The notes below the pieces were generated by a model that searched no databases, was not told where the DNA came from, and saw nothing but the letters and a program-made list of their open reading frames with translations. From the NCBI GenBank assembly GCA_022829145.1, contig CM040741.1:49632180-49696179 (forward strand): a DNA stretch of 64,000 nucleotides, written 5' to 3'. The position numbers and the translations under genes were made by a program. Within the stretch, counting starts at the first letter, position 1. Each line of letters starts with the position of its first letter. The stretch comes from Albula goreensis. Its lineage: Eukaryota; Chordata; Actinopteri; Albuliformes; Albulidae. Shown here piece after piece: positions 12,256 through 22,734 of this stretch.

Positions 12256-12342
12256 CCCCAACAGGTGCACATTTTCACCTGTGTCACCAACAAATGTATA
12301 TTTTCATATGTGACCCTACTTGGTACACATTTTCACATTTCT
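12256..12342. repeat. Three-copy 29-bp tandem repeat with internal inverted arms
   Basis: Three diverged 29-base units lie at 12256-12284, 12285-12313 and 12314-12342, all sharing a CACATTTTCA or TATATTTTCA core. Unit 1 contains a perfect inverted repeat (ACAGGTG/CACCTGT). Unit 2 keeps it with one mismatch (ACAAATG/CATATGT), and unit 3 has largely lost it. Confidence 0.7.
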
Positions 12343-12368
12343 CTTCAATAGCCCCTGGGTGAAATGAT

Positions 12369-12370
<2 letters not shown>

Positions 12371-12415
<45 letters not shown>
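12371..12415. repeat. (GT)n microsatellite
   Basis: Uninterrupted GT dinucleotide repeat of about 22 units, followed by a short GA-rich stretch. Confidence 0.97.
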
Positions 12416-12417
<2 letters not shown>

Positions 12418-12667
12418 ACAGAGAGAGAATGAGTTAGCATATGTGTCTATGTGTGTCTAAGGAAGAAGAGAGATGGGGACAGATCAGTCTCTAGGTGGTG
12501 CTTAATGAGTTAAGAATGTACAGCTAATCTTCTCAGAACCTAATTAGGAAAAAGAAGAAAGTACATTTTAAAGGAGGGAAAGGAATACATCTCTGTCTTA
12601 CATCAGGAAGCAAGTAACAGGCTAAGTCATGTAGACCTGATACTTGAGACTTGGCCTTAAAAGTCTT

Positions 12668-13494
12668 GGGGCCAAATTTACCAAGGAATAGTCGCAGCGC
12701 AAAAAAATATTCACTAAACGGTGACATGTTTGTGGTCGCCAAAACTGACATTAACAACCAGTTTACTAAAACTTGGTCTAATTACACAATCAAAAAATGA
12801 TTTGCCCTCATTTCACAATTTTGTAGTAGGAGACGCCCATAAAAAAGATCTGATAGGCTTATGCAAGTAGTGAGGGAACCTCAAGAAAAATGAAACTTAA
12901 ATTTACTGATCAGGTAATAGATATAACAGCCAATGAGGCAAAGCTTCAAATGCTGTTTTACAGCATAGGAATAAACACCAACCGAGAGGGAAAGATTTGG
13001 AGTGATGGTCCCAGATTTACGATGGTCTGACTTATGTTTTTTGACTTCAAGATGGTGCGATAGTGTCACTTTCAGAACGGTATTCAATAAATTACATAAG
13101 ATATTCAAAACTTTATTATAAAATAGGCTTTGTGTTAATGATTTTGCCCAATTGTAGGCTAATGTAAATGTTCCAAGCACGTTTAACGTAGGTTAGGCGA
13201 GGCTATTAGGTGTATTAGGAGCATTTAATCCATTTTTGACTTACAATATTTTCCACTTACGATGGGTTTATCAGAACATAACCCCATCATAAGTTGAGGA
13301 CCATCTGTATTACATATTGGGCTAACAAAACAATCAGTATAGTACATAAAAAATATGACATGATGTTAGGTGGCATACAAAAAGCATTCCTATAACATAA
13401 TAAGAGCAAACAAATGCATGTTAATACCGAGATGTTTTAGTGGCTGCTTTTATGCCTGAAAAGCAGTCAAAATCCTTTAGTAAATCTGGCCCTC
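12668..13494. mobile_element. Non-autonomous hAT-like DNA transposon, 827 bp
   Basis: The left end GGGGCCAAATTTACCAAGGA and the reverse complement of the right end, GAGGGCCAGATTTACTAAAG, are imperfect terminal inverted repeats. They are flanked by an 8-bp direct repeat with one mismatch (AAAGTCTT at 12660-12667, AGAGTCTT at 13495-13502). An 8-bp duplication points to the hAT superfamily. There is no transposase frame, so movement would need a partner element. The left 180 bp recurs inverted at 59711-59892, which confirms a dispersed family. A second element is nested at 13000-13307. Confidence 0.8.
13000..13307. mobile_element. MER2/Tigger-like mariner-type MITE nested in the hAT-like element
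   Basis: The ends form imperfect inverted repeats: GATGGTCC, then TTA and GATGG, from 13004 to 13025, against the complement of the sequence ending at 13307. A TA follows the right end, as expected for Tc1/mariner-type insertion; the left TA is mutated or misplaced. Internal blocks (TTTTGCCCAATTGTAGGC, CGTTTAACGTAGGTTAGGC, ACTTACGATGGGTTTATC) closely resemble, from memory, the mammalian MER2 consensus, a non-autonomous Tigger (pogo-like) element. There is no transposase. Confidence 0.7.
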
Positions 13495-13502
13495 AGAGTC
13501 TT

Positions 13503-14895
13503 AACATAACAATGAAGGCAAAGCCAAACTATTGCTGCATCAACAGCAGTAAAACATAACAACATGCTTACTGACTACGTAATGTTCTTTCTATTCTGTG
13601 TTGGAGCTTTGGCATCACATTGAATTTACCACCTGCAAGGTTATTGCTTATTTTTCACTACCATCAATGTCTCTCTCCCCCTCTTCTGTATTCACCTTAT
13701 TGACTGGTTTCATAGGCACATATGTATGTTTTGGATGATCTACAGAAAATAGCCACAGAGTATAAACAACTAGCATTGAATTGTATTTGTTTCCACTCTA
13801 AGTCTGATAGAACGGTTGAGAAACTAAAATTTAATGAAGTTTATTATTATTATTATTCAGGAACAAATCATGGTTTTGAAATTGAGAGAAAAAGCTGTAA
13901 GAGAAATGTATCAAATTATTATGACACAATTTACATTATTACCCCAGCTTTGTCACTTCATAATCGAAATACACTTTACCACGCAGCCCTGAAATCTGTT
14001 ACCGACCTCAAGCCTCCGCTACATACTATATCCACAGCTTAATTGGTATTCACTAAAAACACTGAGGTTAATACACTGATATGTCTTCATCTACAGAGCA
14101 ATTATTGGTAAATTGGCCTCCTACAAATGCACACTTCAGTTATCTATAAATAGTGTTTACAGACTCAGTGAACAAGCCTTTATCCTACTGAAAAGTTCAA
14201 AATCTCTATTTATTTTTATGTATTTATTTATTTTTTTACAAAAACCCTCTGATGTCATGGCTCTTGGTCTCCAATCTAAGTTAAAGCTTGATAATTCTTA
14301 CCCTTGAATCGTTTTAAGCTCATAATTCAGAGCCATCTACATTATATACAAGGAGCGGAAAATAATAAAAAAAAAACACCAAACAATACGTAATTATTAA
14401 TTGACTAATAAGGAGCTGGGAATGTTTGGAATGTAAATATGATTTTGGAAACCCATTTTTCTAAAATCATGTTATGCTAGGCCATTACATGTTTTTGCGC
14501 AGTCCTGCAACATATGATGAAACAACAAGGCACAAACAGTCCAAAGTGTGTGCCTGGAGTGCTAAAGGAGATATAATTAAATCTTGTTATATAGTAAAAT
14601 ATGTATTTTCATAATAAGAACATTTGCATAATGAAGTTAATTTAAATTAAATTAATATAAATATAAGTTAGATTATTTTGGCTGAATTTGAAAAAAAAAA
14701 AGCTTTTGCCTCATGTTTTATGTGAGATAAGAGATAAATATGTGAATATTCTCTTCTGTTTCACTTAGAGAAGGAAGCTTCAAAATAATTAACATTTAAT
14801 TACAAGTCAAGTTCTGTCTCAGTCCTGAGTTTTGTACTTTTTTTTATTATTTAAAGGGAGAGAGGCTGAGCTATCCCTCTTATGCATTTTTCTCT
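13503..14895. other. AT-rich gene-free stretch
   Basis: A short (TTA)n tract lies at 13842-13857. The 106-codon frame at 13722-14042 has no recognisable domain and AT-rich codon use like the surrounding DNA. A very AT-rich segment lies at 14630-14700. Nothing else is supported. Confidence 0.45.
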
Positions 14896-14899
14896 TTAT

Positions 14900-15045
14900 T
14901 GGGATGGTAGGAAGGCTGAGGGGGTTACAGGGAAGGGGGCCAGAACTGGGGGCCAGAGCTGGGACTCAAACCCTGGTCTCCCAGTGGTTCATGTGTGAAT
15001 GAAAGAGCTGCTCAGCATACTGAGCTACCTGGTCTCCCTTTGTGG
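14900..15045 (-). mobile_element. tRNA-derived SINE, minus strand
   Basis: On the minus strand there is a near-canonical A-box segment (GTAGCTCAGTATGCTGAGC, 15010-15028) and a strong B box (GGGTTTGAGTCCC, 14961-14973), about 45-50 bases apart as in a tRNA gene. An intact tRNA is unlikely because the region between them is long and acceptor pairing is absent. The body beyond 14,950 is diverged G-rich sequence. Confidence 0.65.
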
Positions 15046-15637
15046 CTCCTTTTAGTGTGATCATAAGGGGGTCTGAGCTTGGTCAGAGTTTCAGTCCTCG
15101 AGTGCATGGTGATCTCAGTGTTGAAGTGTCTGGTTGTGGTCTGGGTCTCGGAGGCCTGCTTTTGACTCACTTTTGGACAGAGCAAGATTTAAAAAGAATA
15201 TGTTAAGGGGGACTAATTTTCATTAATCATCCAGTCACATGTTTTTTTTGACACTTTGCTTACAATGCCATTATGACAGTGCTATGAGCATTTCATTAAA
15301 AGCTTTGAATCTTAACATTAAAAAGACATTTTCAATAATAAAACTGTAACATGTAAGAAAAGTATGTCAGTGTAAAATTATATGCCTGCTCATTTCTAGT
15401 TAGGTTAAAATATCATAATTAACAATGTATTTATCATTTGTTTTCTAACAATATAAACAGGTTCTGAAATAAAGTGTGATCTTGTATCATTTCTGTAAAT
15501 GATGTGAGGAGAAAAATAACAGAAAAAATCAACAGGCTTAGATGACCTGCTGACAAGTCGATATTCCCATAGTACAAGAGACAGCCGGGGATGTTAAACG
15601 CATCCTGTTTCTCTGACAACATGTATACACATATGCG

Positions 15638-15692
<55 letters not shown>

Positions 15693-15694
15693 AC
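15638..15694. repeat. Compound (CT)n(CA)n microsatellite
   Basis: A CT dinucleotide tract at 15638-15667, with one interruption, is followed directly by (AC)n to 15694. The minus-strand frame across it is a repeat product. Confidence 0.95.
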
Positions 15695-15699
15695 TCCTT

Positions 15700-17420
15700 C
15701 ACACACTTCACGCAATACATGGCTGTAGGCGTGATCCAGTTGCTAATGGAACAGGCTTTGATTTTCCCTGGCGATGTTACCCGACACTTCGTAATAGCTG
15801 TGGACAAGTCGCAAGTTCCTCTTCCCCTAAGACTAGGAAGTCTCACTTCTAATTAACAACCCTTGCATAGGAACAAATTGTAAGCACAGTTCAGCATCAA
15901 ACCTCTAAGAACTTAAATAAACCGCTGTTGAGTTCTACTCATGTATGGAACCCCTTGATCTCTGAGCTTCTCAGTCAAATGCAACTGTACCTATGTAATG
16001 AGACTTTCTTGGAACGTATATTGATACAGATTGTAAAATAACCAGTATTTCCACGAGAATTAGATTGTGGGGAAAAAGCAATATTTTCACTCTGACTTGA
16101 CTGTGAGTGTGTGTGTGAAGGAAAGTGTATGTAGTCTGTTTATAATTATGTCACATCTTACAAAAGCATTCTGTCAAGTATTGATTTTAATCTACTGAAT
16201 GAAAATACAATAAGAAGTCCCCCTACCCCAAGTTTGAATCCATCTCCTCTCAGGCTCATCCCTTCTGTGTACAAAATCCATCATATCACAAGGTACACTA
16301 ACAATTTGATCAAGGTTGCACAATATTATGTTAACTTTTATATATAATTCAAACAACACAGTCTGGAGTGTAATAAGGTTGTGCTTCTTCACTCCAGGGT
16401 GCCAAGGGCTGGCTAAGTGTTCTTAATTGTGTTATATAAGACCTTAATTCACTCATAACAAACAACAAGAAATCCCCAGTTCATTACTGAGGGATTTGAC
16501 GATGATGTGTTTGGACTGACTCTATAATTGCCCCCAAACGAGCAAAGATTAAAAAATTAAGAATAAAACTGAATTGGGGACAGACAAACTGAAAATATGC
16601 TAAATTAACTGCAGGGCCAGTGATAATGATATCTTCTTTAGATGGTTCAGTTCAGTAATACATCTTGTTTTACTTTAATTGTCTGCATATAAATTGGTGT
16701 AGGCACAATTAGGGGAAGATTGTCATTTGTTTGCTGTTGGGTTGTGGACATGTTCCTAAGGCATCTGAGACCTTTGTAAAAACAAAATAAATGCATAAGA
16801 AAAACAAATAACATGAATGAGAGTGAGAAAAAAACCCAATATGCATTTAGACAGAACGTGTATAAAAAAGTGTTTTTGTCTTTCTGAGTGTATTTCTGTG
16901 AAATGTTGTTTATGTTTATGTGTGAGCTAAATTGTATTCAGTTATGTTTTGATGTGTATGTGTATGTGCATGTGCAAGTGCATCCTGTCTTTGTGTGCGT
17001 GCGTGCGTGTGTTTTACAGTCAATGGCCCTCGCAATACTGTATGTAATTAAAAGAAAAACAAAATCAAAACACCTTTTTTGTAAGCTCAGAAATTATGGA
17101 TTGCCACTCATCAATTTACTAAAGAGCACTCTGATACCTTAGCTAATGAAAAAGTAATTGCTCTCTCTTAAGTAGCCACATGTTCACTCATGCATATATT
17201 GGAGAACTTTAGATGTGTATTAATCAGGTAAACAAAGCAGATGTTGGCTCCAAAAATTATTTTGTGCTCTCAAGACTGGAATTCCATCTAAACATACAAT
17301 ATATAACCTATTGCTAGTTATGTTTACCTAGGTATGTTTATCTAATGTAACCTAGCATCATATGATTATAGATCCCCCATGAAATCAGCAGCAGTTGAAT
17401 CTGACATAGAAATATCACCA
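15700..17420. other. AT-rich gene-free stretch
   Basis: No supported gene is seen. GT-rich degenerate sequence lies near 16945-17010 and the overlapping 84-codon frame is Cys/Val-rich because of it. The remainder is complex AT-rich DNA. Confidence 0.5.
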
Positions 17421-17421
17421 A

Positions 17422-17508
<87 letters not shown>
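17422..17508. repeat. Compound (CT)n(AT)n microsatellite
   Basis: (CT)n at 17422-17446 joins (AT)n at 17446-17508. The 62-base AT tract is fully self-complementary and can extrude as a cruciform. Confidence 0.96.
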
Positions 17509-17509
<1 letters not shown>

Positions 17510-17510
<1 letters not shown>

Positions 17511-18355
17511 CATACACATTTTTCTTGAGCTAGAACACATACTCCTGGTCTTGTTTGTTCTCACCATGGCAACACAGAACTGCCATATCAAGGAGCACAC
17601 ACTGCACAGGCACAAGTGGTTTGGTGTCAGTTAAGAAGGGTGAATGTTTAATTGCTTCATAAATAATCATTGGTAACTTATCTCTGTTTTCCCTGAGTTC
17701 TGTAAAAGCTCTTCTACCAATAGGATCTGTGCAGTCTAATGGTTCACCATGGTCCACAGAATCACTGGAATGCTTGGACTTGGTTTTATTGCATGCACTG
17801 AGATGCTGAAGAGGGGACTATAACCAAACACCAAAATTACCAAAAACAAAGCCAATAATCAGAATATGGTATAGATTATGTCTTGAGACTGGGTCATCAG
17901 TGATAGAATATTAAAAATGTATATTATATGTTGCAGTGCTATCAGCGTCTTTATTGAAGTAACCCAAGTTGTAACAGCAGGTGTGCCCCAGGTGCTTCAC
18001 ATCATAAAGTATGGGCAGATAAGCTAGCCTTTAACTTGCTTTCAAAGTGCACAGATATGAAAGAGGTCAGAATAGCAGTAGTTAGGGATTGCATTCTCTA
18101 AGAATGAGCAGCTGGTTCAATTTGTGCTGCAAAAATGCAGCCGGAATTTTCCTGGGCACGTCTGGTCCCTTCAATGGCAGAGTTGCTAAACTTTAGCTGA
18201 TCATTGCCAGTGAACGTTATAATATTCAAGAAAGTACTTAAAATCAAGCATAGTTCTGTGACATTAGTTCTCATTTGTAAATCTGCATAAAACCTTAGAA
18301 GTGGAAACATATCAAGCTGAAAAAGATCTTTCAAATGAATGAAAGTCAAGGCTCA
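17510..18355. other. AT-rich gene-free stretch
   Basis: The minus-strand frames at 17530-17757 (75 codons) and 18098-18349 (83 codons) have no recognisable domain. No other structure is evident. Confidence 0.45.
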
Positions 18356-18358
18356 CAT

Positions 18359-18387
18359 ATGTCAATTGTATAAATGACAATTGACAT
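18359..18387. repeat. Perfect inverted repeat, 11-bp arms
   Basis: Arms ATGTCAATTGT (18359-18369) and ACAATTGACAT (18377-18387) are exact reverse complements around a 7-base loop. There is no downstream T run and no gene beside it, so I do not call it a terminator. Confidence 0.9.
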
Positions 18388-18579
18388 AAAATTGACTTCT
18401 ATTGATGTTCTGTTGAGCCAGTTTCTGGGGAGACACCGTCAGATTAAAGGTCATAGGATCCAGAGCATGATTTTGTGTTGTGCCACAATAATGTGACAGA
18501 AATATCGATTCCATTATTTTAGACCTGGCAAAGCAAAAAGAATGCATATTAATTAGGATCTGATCTTTTTTTGTCATTT

Positions 18580-18642
18580 AACAGAAATGTCAATTAACAG
18601 AAATGTCAATTACCAGAAAATCAATTAACAGAAATGTATATT
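18580..18642. repeat. 16-bp tandem repeat, about four units
   Basis: Units AACAGAAATGTCAATT (18580-18595 and 18596-18611, identical), ACCAGAAAATCAATT (18612-18626) and AACAGAAATGTATATT (18627-18642). The CAATT core echoes the nearby inverted repeat at 18359. Confidence 0.9.
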
Positions 18643-18649
18643 AATGGAA

Positions 18650-19780
18650 ACAACTTAAATGTTGCTTGGCATATACAAATAACTCTAATAAGAGTGAAAA
18701 AGACATACAAATACAAATGTCAAAAATGCAGTTGCATAGTGTAATGTGCTCTTGAAGTGCTTTCAAAAGCTGGTATCTCACAAACAATAAGACACAACTG
18801 CTGAATGCTTTGGGCTTAACTTGAGAATTGACAATTTTTTAAAAAAGTGATTTCAGTTGAAAAAATGCAAATGCTCTAAAGTCATAACTAATTAAGTCAT
18901 AACATAATTAACTTTTCCTATGAATGAGACAAAGGTTCACAGGGTTTAAAATATAACTAAACCTTACCAATTCTGTGAGTCTGAGCAAATGTGTGGCAAA
19001 TGTGTGTTAAATAAAACTCTCTAACTGTTGTTTATTCTGCTGACTGGGTGCTGACAATAGGCATGTGCGTGAGTTGAGTTTTTATTACTCCTGCAGAAAA
19101 TCACCAGCAGCTTTGCTCTCAGAGGGCTATAATGTATTTGTTTACATTGCTAGTGCACAGTCTATAGCATCTTGTTCAAGGGCATCAAGGGTGTCTATAA
19201 TATATTTTTGCGAGTTATATGTTGGTATTTTGAGCTTGCACATATTGTGCAGTTGTGAAAGACGGTGGGATACATGGCTTAGTTACCTGTAGGCATATCT
19301 TGGACATACACACAGAGTAATCAAATGTGTGTCTTCCATTCACTTTGAAAGGCACCTATAATCACAATATGGTTGATGACTCTCCATCAGCACTTGTAAA
19401 GAATTTGGTTATGCAGTATCCTATCTTATGATATCCTATTTCATTTTTAAATGCAGTGGTAAAATAAATATGACTTTTCGGGGAAGCTTTGTCTCATTAA
19501 CATACACTTTATTATGATTCTATCATGCTTGTTATCATGGAAAAGGAATTGTATTATTGATTAGACCATCACAGAAATCAACAACAAAGGTTGATTTTCA
19601 CTGTGGTGTGACACTGTTTTCCCTTATACATTCATACATGTACATAATGTACAGATATACATACAACACAAGCATCGGAGCCAGTGCTAAAGTCACTTTC
19701 ATTTCTTTTTAAATGAAGGGTGCAGGGAAAGAAAGGAACATGGATAAACATAAAGAAAATAAAAGTATGTTTAATGAAAT
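18650..19780. other. AT-rich gene-free stretch
   Basis: No recognisable gene, element or structure was seen beyond short A and T runs. Confidence 0.5.
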
Positions 19781-19784
19781 AGTG

Positions 19785-19786
19785 TA

Positions 19787-19817
<31 letters not shown>

Positions 19818-19821
19818 TATT
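19785..19821. repeat. (ATT)n microsatellite
   Basis: TAT/ATT trinucleotide tract of about 12 units with one C interruption near 19814. Confidence 0.95.
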
Positions 19822-19824
19822 TGA

Positions 19825-22639
19825 ATATTTCATTTTTTTTACTACTGTACCTTCCTTATGCCATGTAAGAACTTAAGCAAAACCTCATGATAGAAAGTTT
19901 AAAGGTTCAGCACATTGGTTTAAAGATTCACTGTAAATCAGGGATATTGACTGAGGAGTTTGTGAGGGTATGGTAAGGAATGATAGATACACAATAAGGT
20001 GAACAAAATAATGGGCAGAGCAAAAGAGAGCATGATCAATACACAGTTATACAGAGAACAAATCCCAGAAGTTTGAAAGATCAATGAGACTAGAAACATC
20101 CATGGTATTTAGAAGAAAAAAAAAAAAACAAAGAAGTCAACAAAAACAAAAATCAATTGATTGATTAAATTATGGCAATGGGGCATAAAAACATCTGATT
20201 AACCTCTGACTCCCTTGACAGTCCAAAAACGATGTTGAAAGTTGTGAGGTGTTCATAAATAAATTAATAAATAAATAAATAAATAAACAGAAATCCTTTC
20301 AACTCAATGGATGAAAACATATGGACAACATTCTCTGCTGCATCATATGACACACTAAGGCCTCTGTCTGGTGCCCTGGATGCACTGACCACTGGCTACA
20401 AGAGTTTCTTGAACTCTTCCTAAAAATGGACAGACTCAGGTATCCTTCTAATATTACTGCCATGCAAAAACTCAGAGGAACAATGTCCAGATTTTTCAAT
20501 GCTATTTCTTTAGACTGCTAAAGCGCCTTCTCTGTGGGTTTAAAATGCCTCACAGCCTCTCTCCAATCCCCATCTCCACATTTTTCTTTCAAGTTTTTTT
20601 TTTTTTTTTTACGTCTTCCTTATCTTTTGCCATCCAAATGTAACAGTAAAAAATAACATGCTTGTCCATGGGTGAGGTCCTGGTATCCTGCTATGCAACT
20701 TCCACTTAAAGCATGGGCATGGTGCTTGAGGGAGCACTTCTGCCTGCTACTACCCTTTTGTGATTATGCTCCATGCTGCTGCCACCCTTGATGCAACCGC
20801 TTGAACATCAGTCAGATCAATTGTTTGGGCACTGAAGCTAAATGTGCCCCAACACCCCCCTTTCAGACAATAATGTGTCCTTTTTCAACAAACAAAACTG
20901 TTCACCATTTTTCATACGTGACAGGGTGTATCTGCTTAATGAATGAGTTGCACCTGTTTGATGGTAATCACTTTCCGTAAACTTGTGATTCTTCATTCAC
21001 TCAAGTGGTTCCATTTTTGTTTCAGTGATGAATGAAAATAATCCAAAAAAGAAAATGTACAAACAGATAACAGACTTCATAAATGAGGAAAACTTATTCA
21101 CAAGAAAGATAATCATTATCATTAATCTAATCTTCATGGGGGTTCCAGTGTGCACAATGTACCATCAATTTCTCTCTCTCTTACCTTGGGGGAAAGGACT
21201 TCCAATAGTACAGCAGTGTTTGTGTCAAATGTCTTGTTATGAAATTAATTTAAAATAAGAAAAACTGGCACCAAATGCCCCTGTTCCTGTGTTCAAAACA
21301 AAACAGAAAAAGTCATAAATAAATAAAAGATGAGAGAACTGCAGACTAAATCGTTCCCTCTTTTTTCCAGCCTATTTACTTCAGAGTGAAAGCCAGAGCA
21401 TGTCTCCACGTGGCTATATTTAGAGGTGTAGTGATTAGATTAAAGTGCTTCACCTCCATCTTCCAGTTCAGTGGCGAAGTGCACCTGGGTTGGGAAGGAG
21501 ATGGAGAGATGAGTGAGGATGCTAGCTCACCTCGGTTCTTTTCCGGACCTGCACAAAGTTGTGGGGTAGAGTGGGCTGTGAGCCTGAGGGTCTCTTGTTC
21601 GAATTCAAGTCTTAAACCTCTGTACTGAACCTGCTGTACTGAAAAGACTTCTCGCATATAAATAACAAAGATACTCTATAAATTCTGTGTAAAATGGCTC
21701 CATGGTTTTCAGTAGAACAGAGGGTGTGCAATTGTGGGATGTCCTAGGAAAGGGGGTTCTGATGAGCAAGTGTGCAATGTAATGTGATTTTCAGGACATG
21801 TGTGAGTTTATGTATGTGATGGAGGGGTTTGCAGAAGTAGTAAGACAAATTCAAACTGGTAGTAAAATGGCAGCACACTTTTCTGTATTATTTGTTTTTC
21901 TCTTTTCCTGAGCATTGAAAAACTTGAAACAGACAATATTGATAGCAAAATTGACGTATTATAAGTGATTAGTTAGCTGTTGGTCTTCTTACAAGACAAC
22001 AAATCTCCCTAACGTTGATGCAAGCTCCAGTGGTTTTATCACGTATTCAAAAAAAGTTTCCTTCTTGAATGCTGTTAGCAAAGTTATGAAAGTGACATGA
22101 AGAAAAAGTAGGGTACTGATAGTTCTGGCCTCTTTTACTTATTTTTCAATAGAAAGACATAATTAGGTAGCACCTTCAATGTTCTGCAATTGCAGAATTC
22201 ATAACCTAATTAGGCTTTTACTCAGTTTTCTTGCTTGATTGTAAGTTCCCCCCACCCCCATTCTGACCTTGTGTGCTCCCCAGGAAGTGTGCTCCCTAGT
22301 TTGGACACTACTACTGTAGGGAACAGGGCTGTGACCATAAGACAATCTCAATATTTTTTTTTCTTCTGGGAAAATAAAGGATAAATAAAAGAAAAGAAAC
22401 TTATCCAAGGCTCCTGGGGTTCCAGGAACATCTTTGATGAGTGTACTGAACAGAAACTCAGTAACAACACTGTCTGCCTTATATAACAAAAGATAGAAGA
22501 AAGAAAATCAGCTGTAAAAATCTGCCCACTCTTGTCATGCTTAAGCCTGCAATAATAACAACAAATATTTGCTGTGTGTGTCTGTGTGTGTATGATATAA
22601 GAAAGAGCTTATTTGTCTGTGATTATGCATGTAAAGATA

Positions 22640-22640
<1 letters not shown>
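19825..22640. other. AT-rich gene-free stretch with simple repeats
   Basis: It holds an (AAAT)n tract at 20258-20286, a poly-T of about 17 at 20594-20610 and a short direct repeat of GTGTGCTCCC near 22270-22300. At 21340-21640, frames of 93 codons (minus) and 80 codons (plus) overlap and neither has a domain. The segment 21556-21605 (GGGGTAGAGTGGGC, then TTGTTCGAATTC) weakly resembles A and B boxes and could be a very old tRNA-derived SINE. Confidence 0.4.
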
Positions 22641-22643
<3 letters not shown>

Positions 22644-22696
<53 letters not shown>

Positions 22697-22730
22697 GCGT
22701 GCGTGCGTGCGTGCGTGCGTGTGTGTGTGT
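22644..22730. repeat. Compound (GT)n(GCGT)n microsatellite
   Basis: (GT)n to about 22690, then GCGT-type tetranucleotides at 22691-22720, then (GT)n to 22730. The CpG-bearing tetranucleotide interior is unusual for a TG tract in CpG-depleted DNA. Confidence 0.96.
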
Positions 22731-22734
22731 ATGC

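Noticed and set aside
12256-12642. CRISPR-like array
   Set aside because: Units are contiguous without spacers, only three diverged copies exist, and the host is a eukaryote.
14961-15028. Possible intact tRNA gene on the minus strand
   Set aside because: A and B boxes are good but acceptor and anticodon stems do not pair and the spacer is long; a SINE head explains it better.
18359-18387. Intrinsic terminator
   Set aside because: The hairpin is AT-rich, has no T run and the DNA is eukaryotic.
21550-21610. tRNA-like segment with TTCGAATT
   Set aside because: T-arm and D-arm stems cannot be drawn in register; at best a very old SINE fragment, so not listed as a separate feature.
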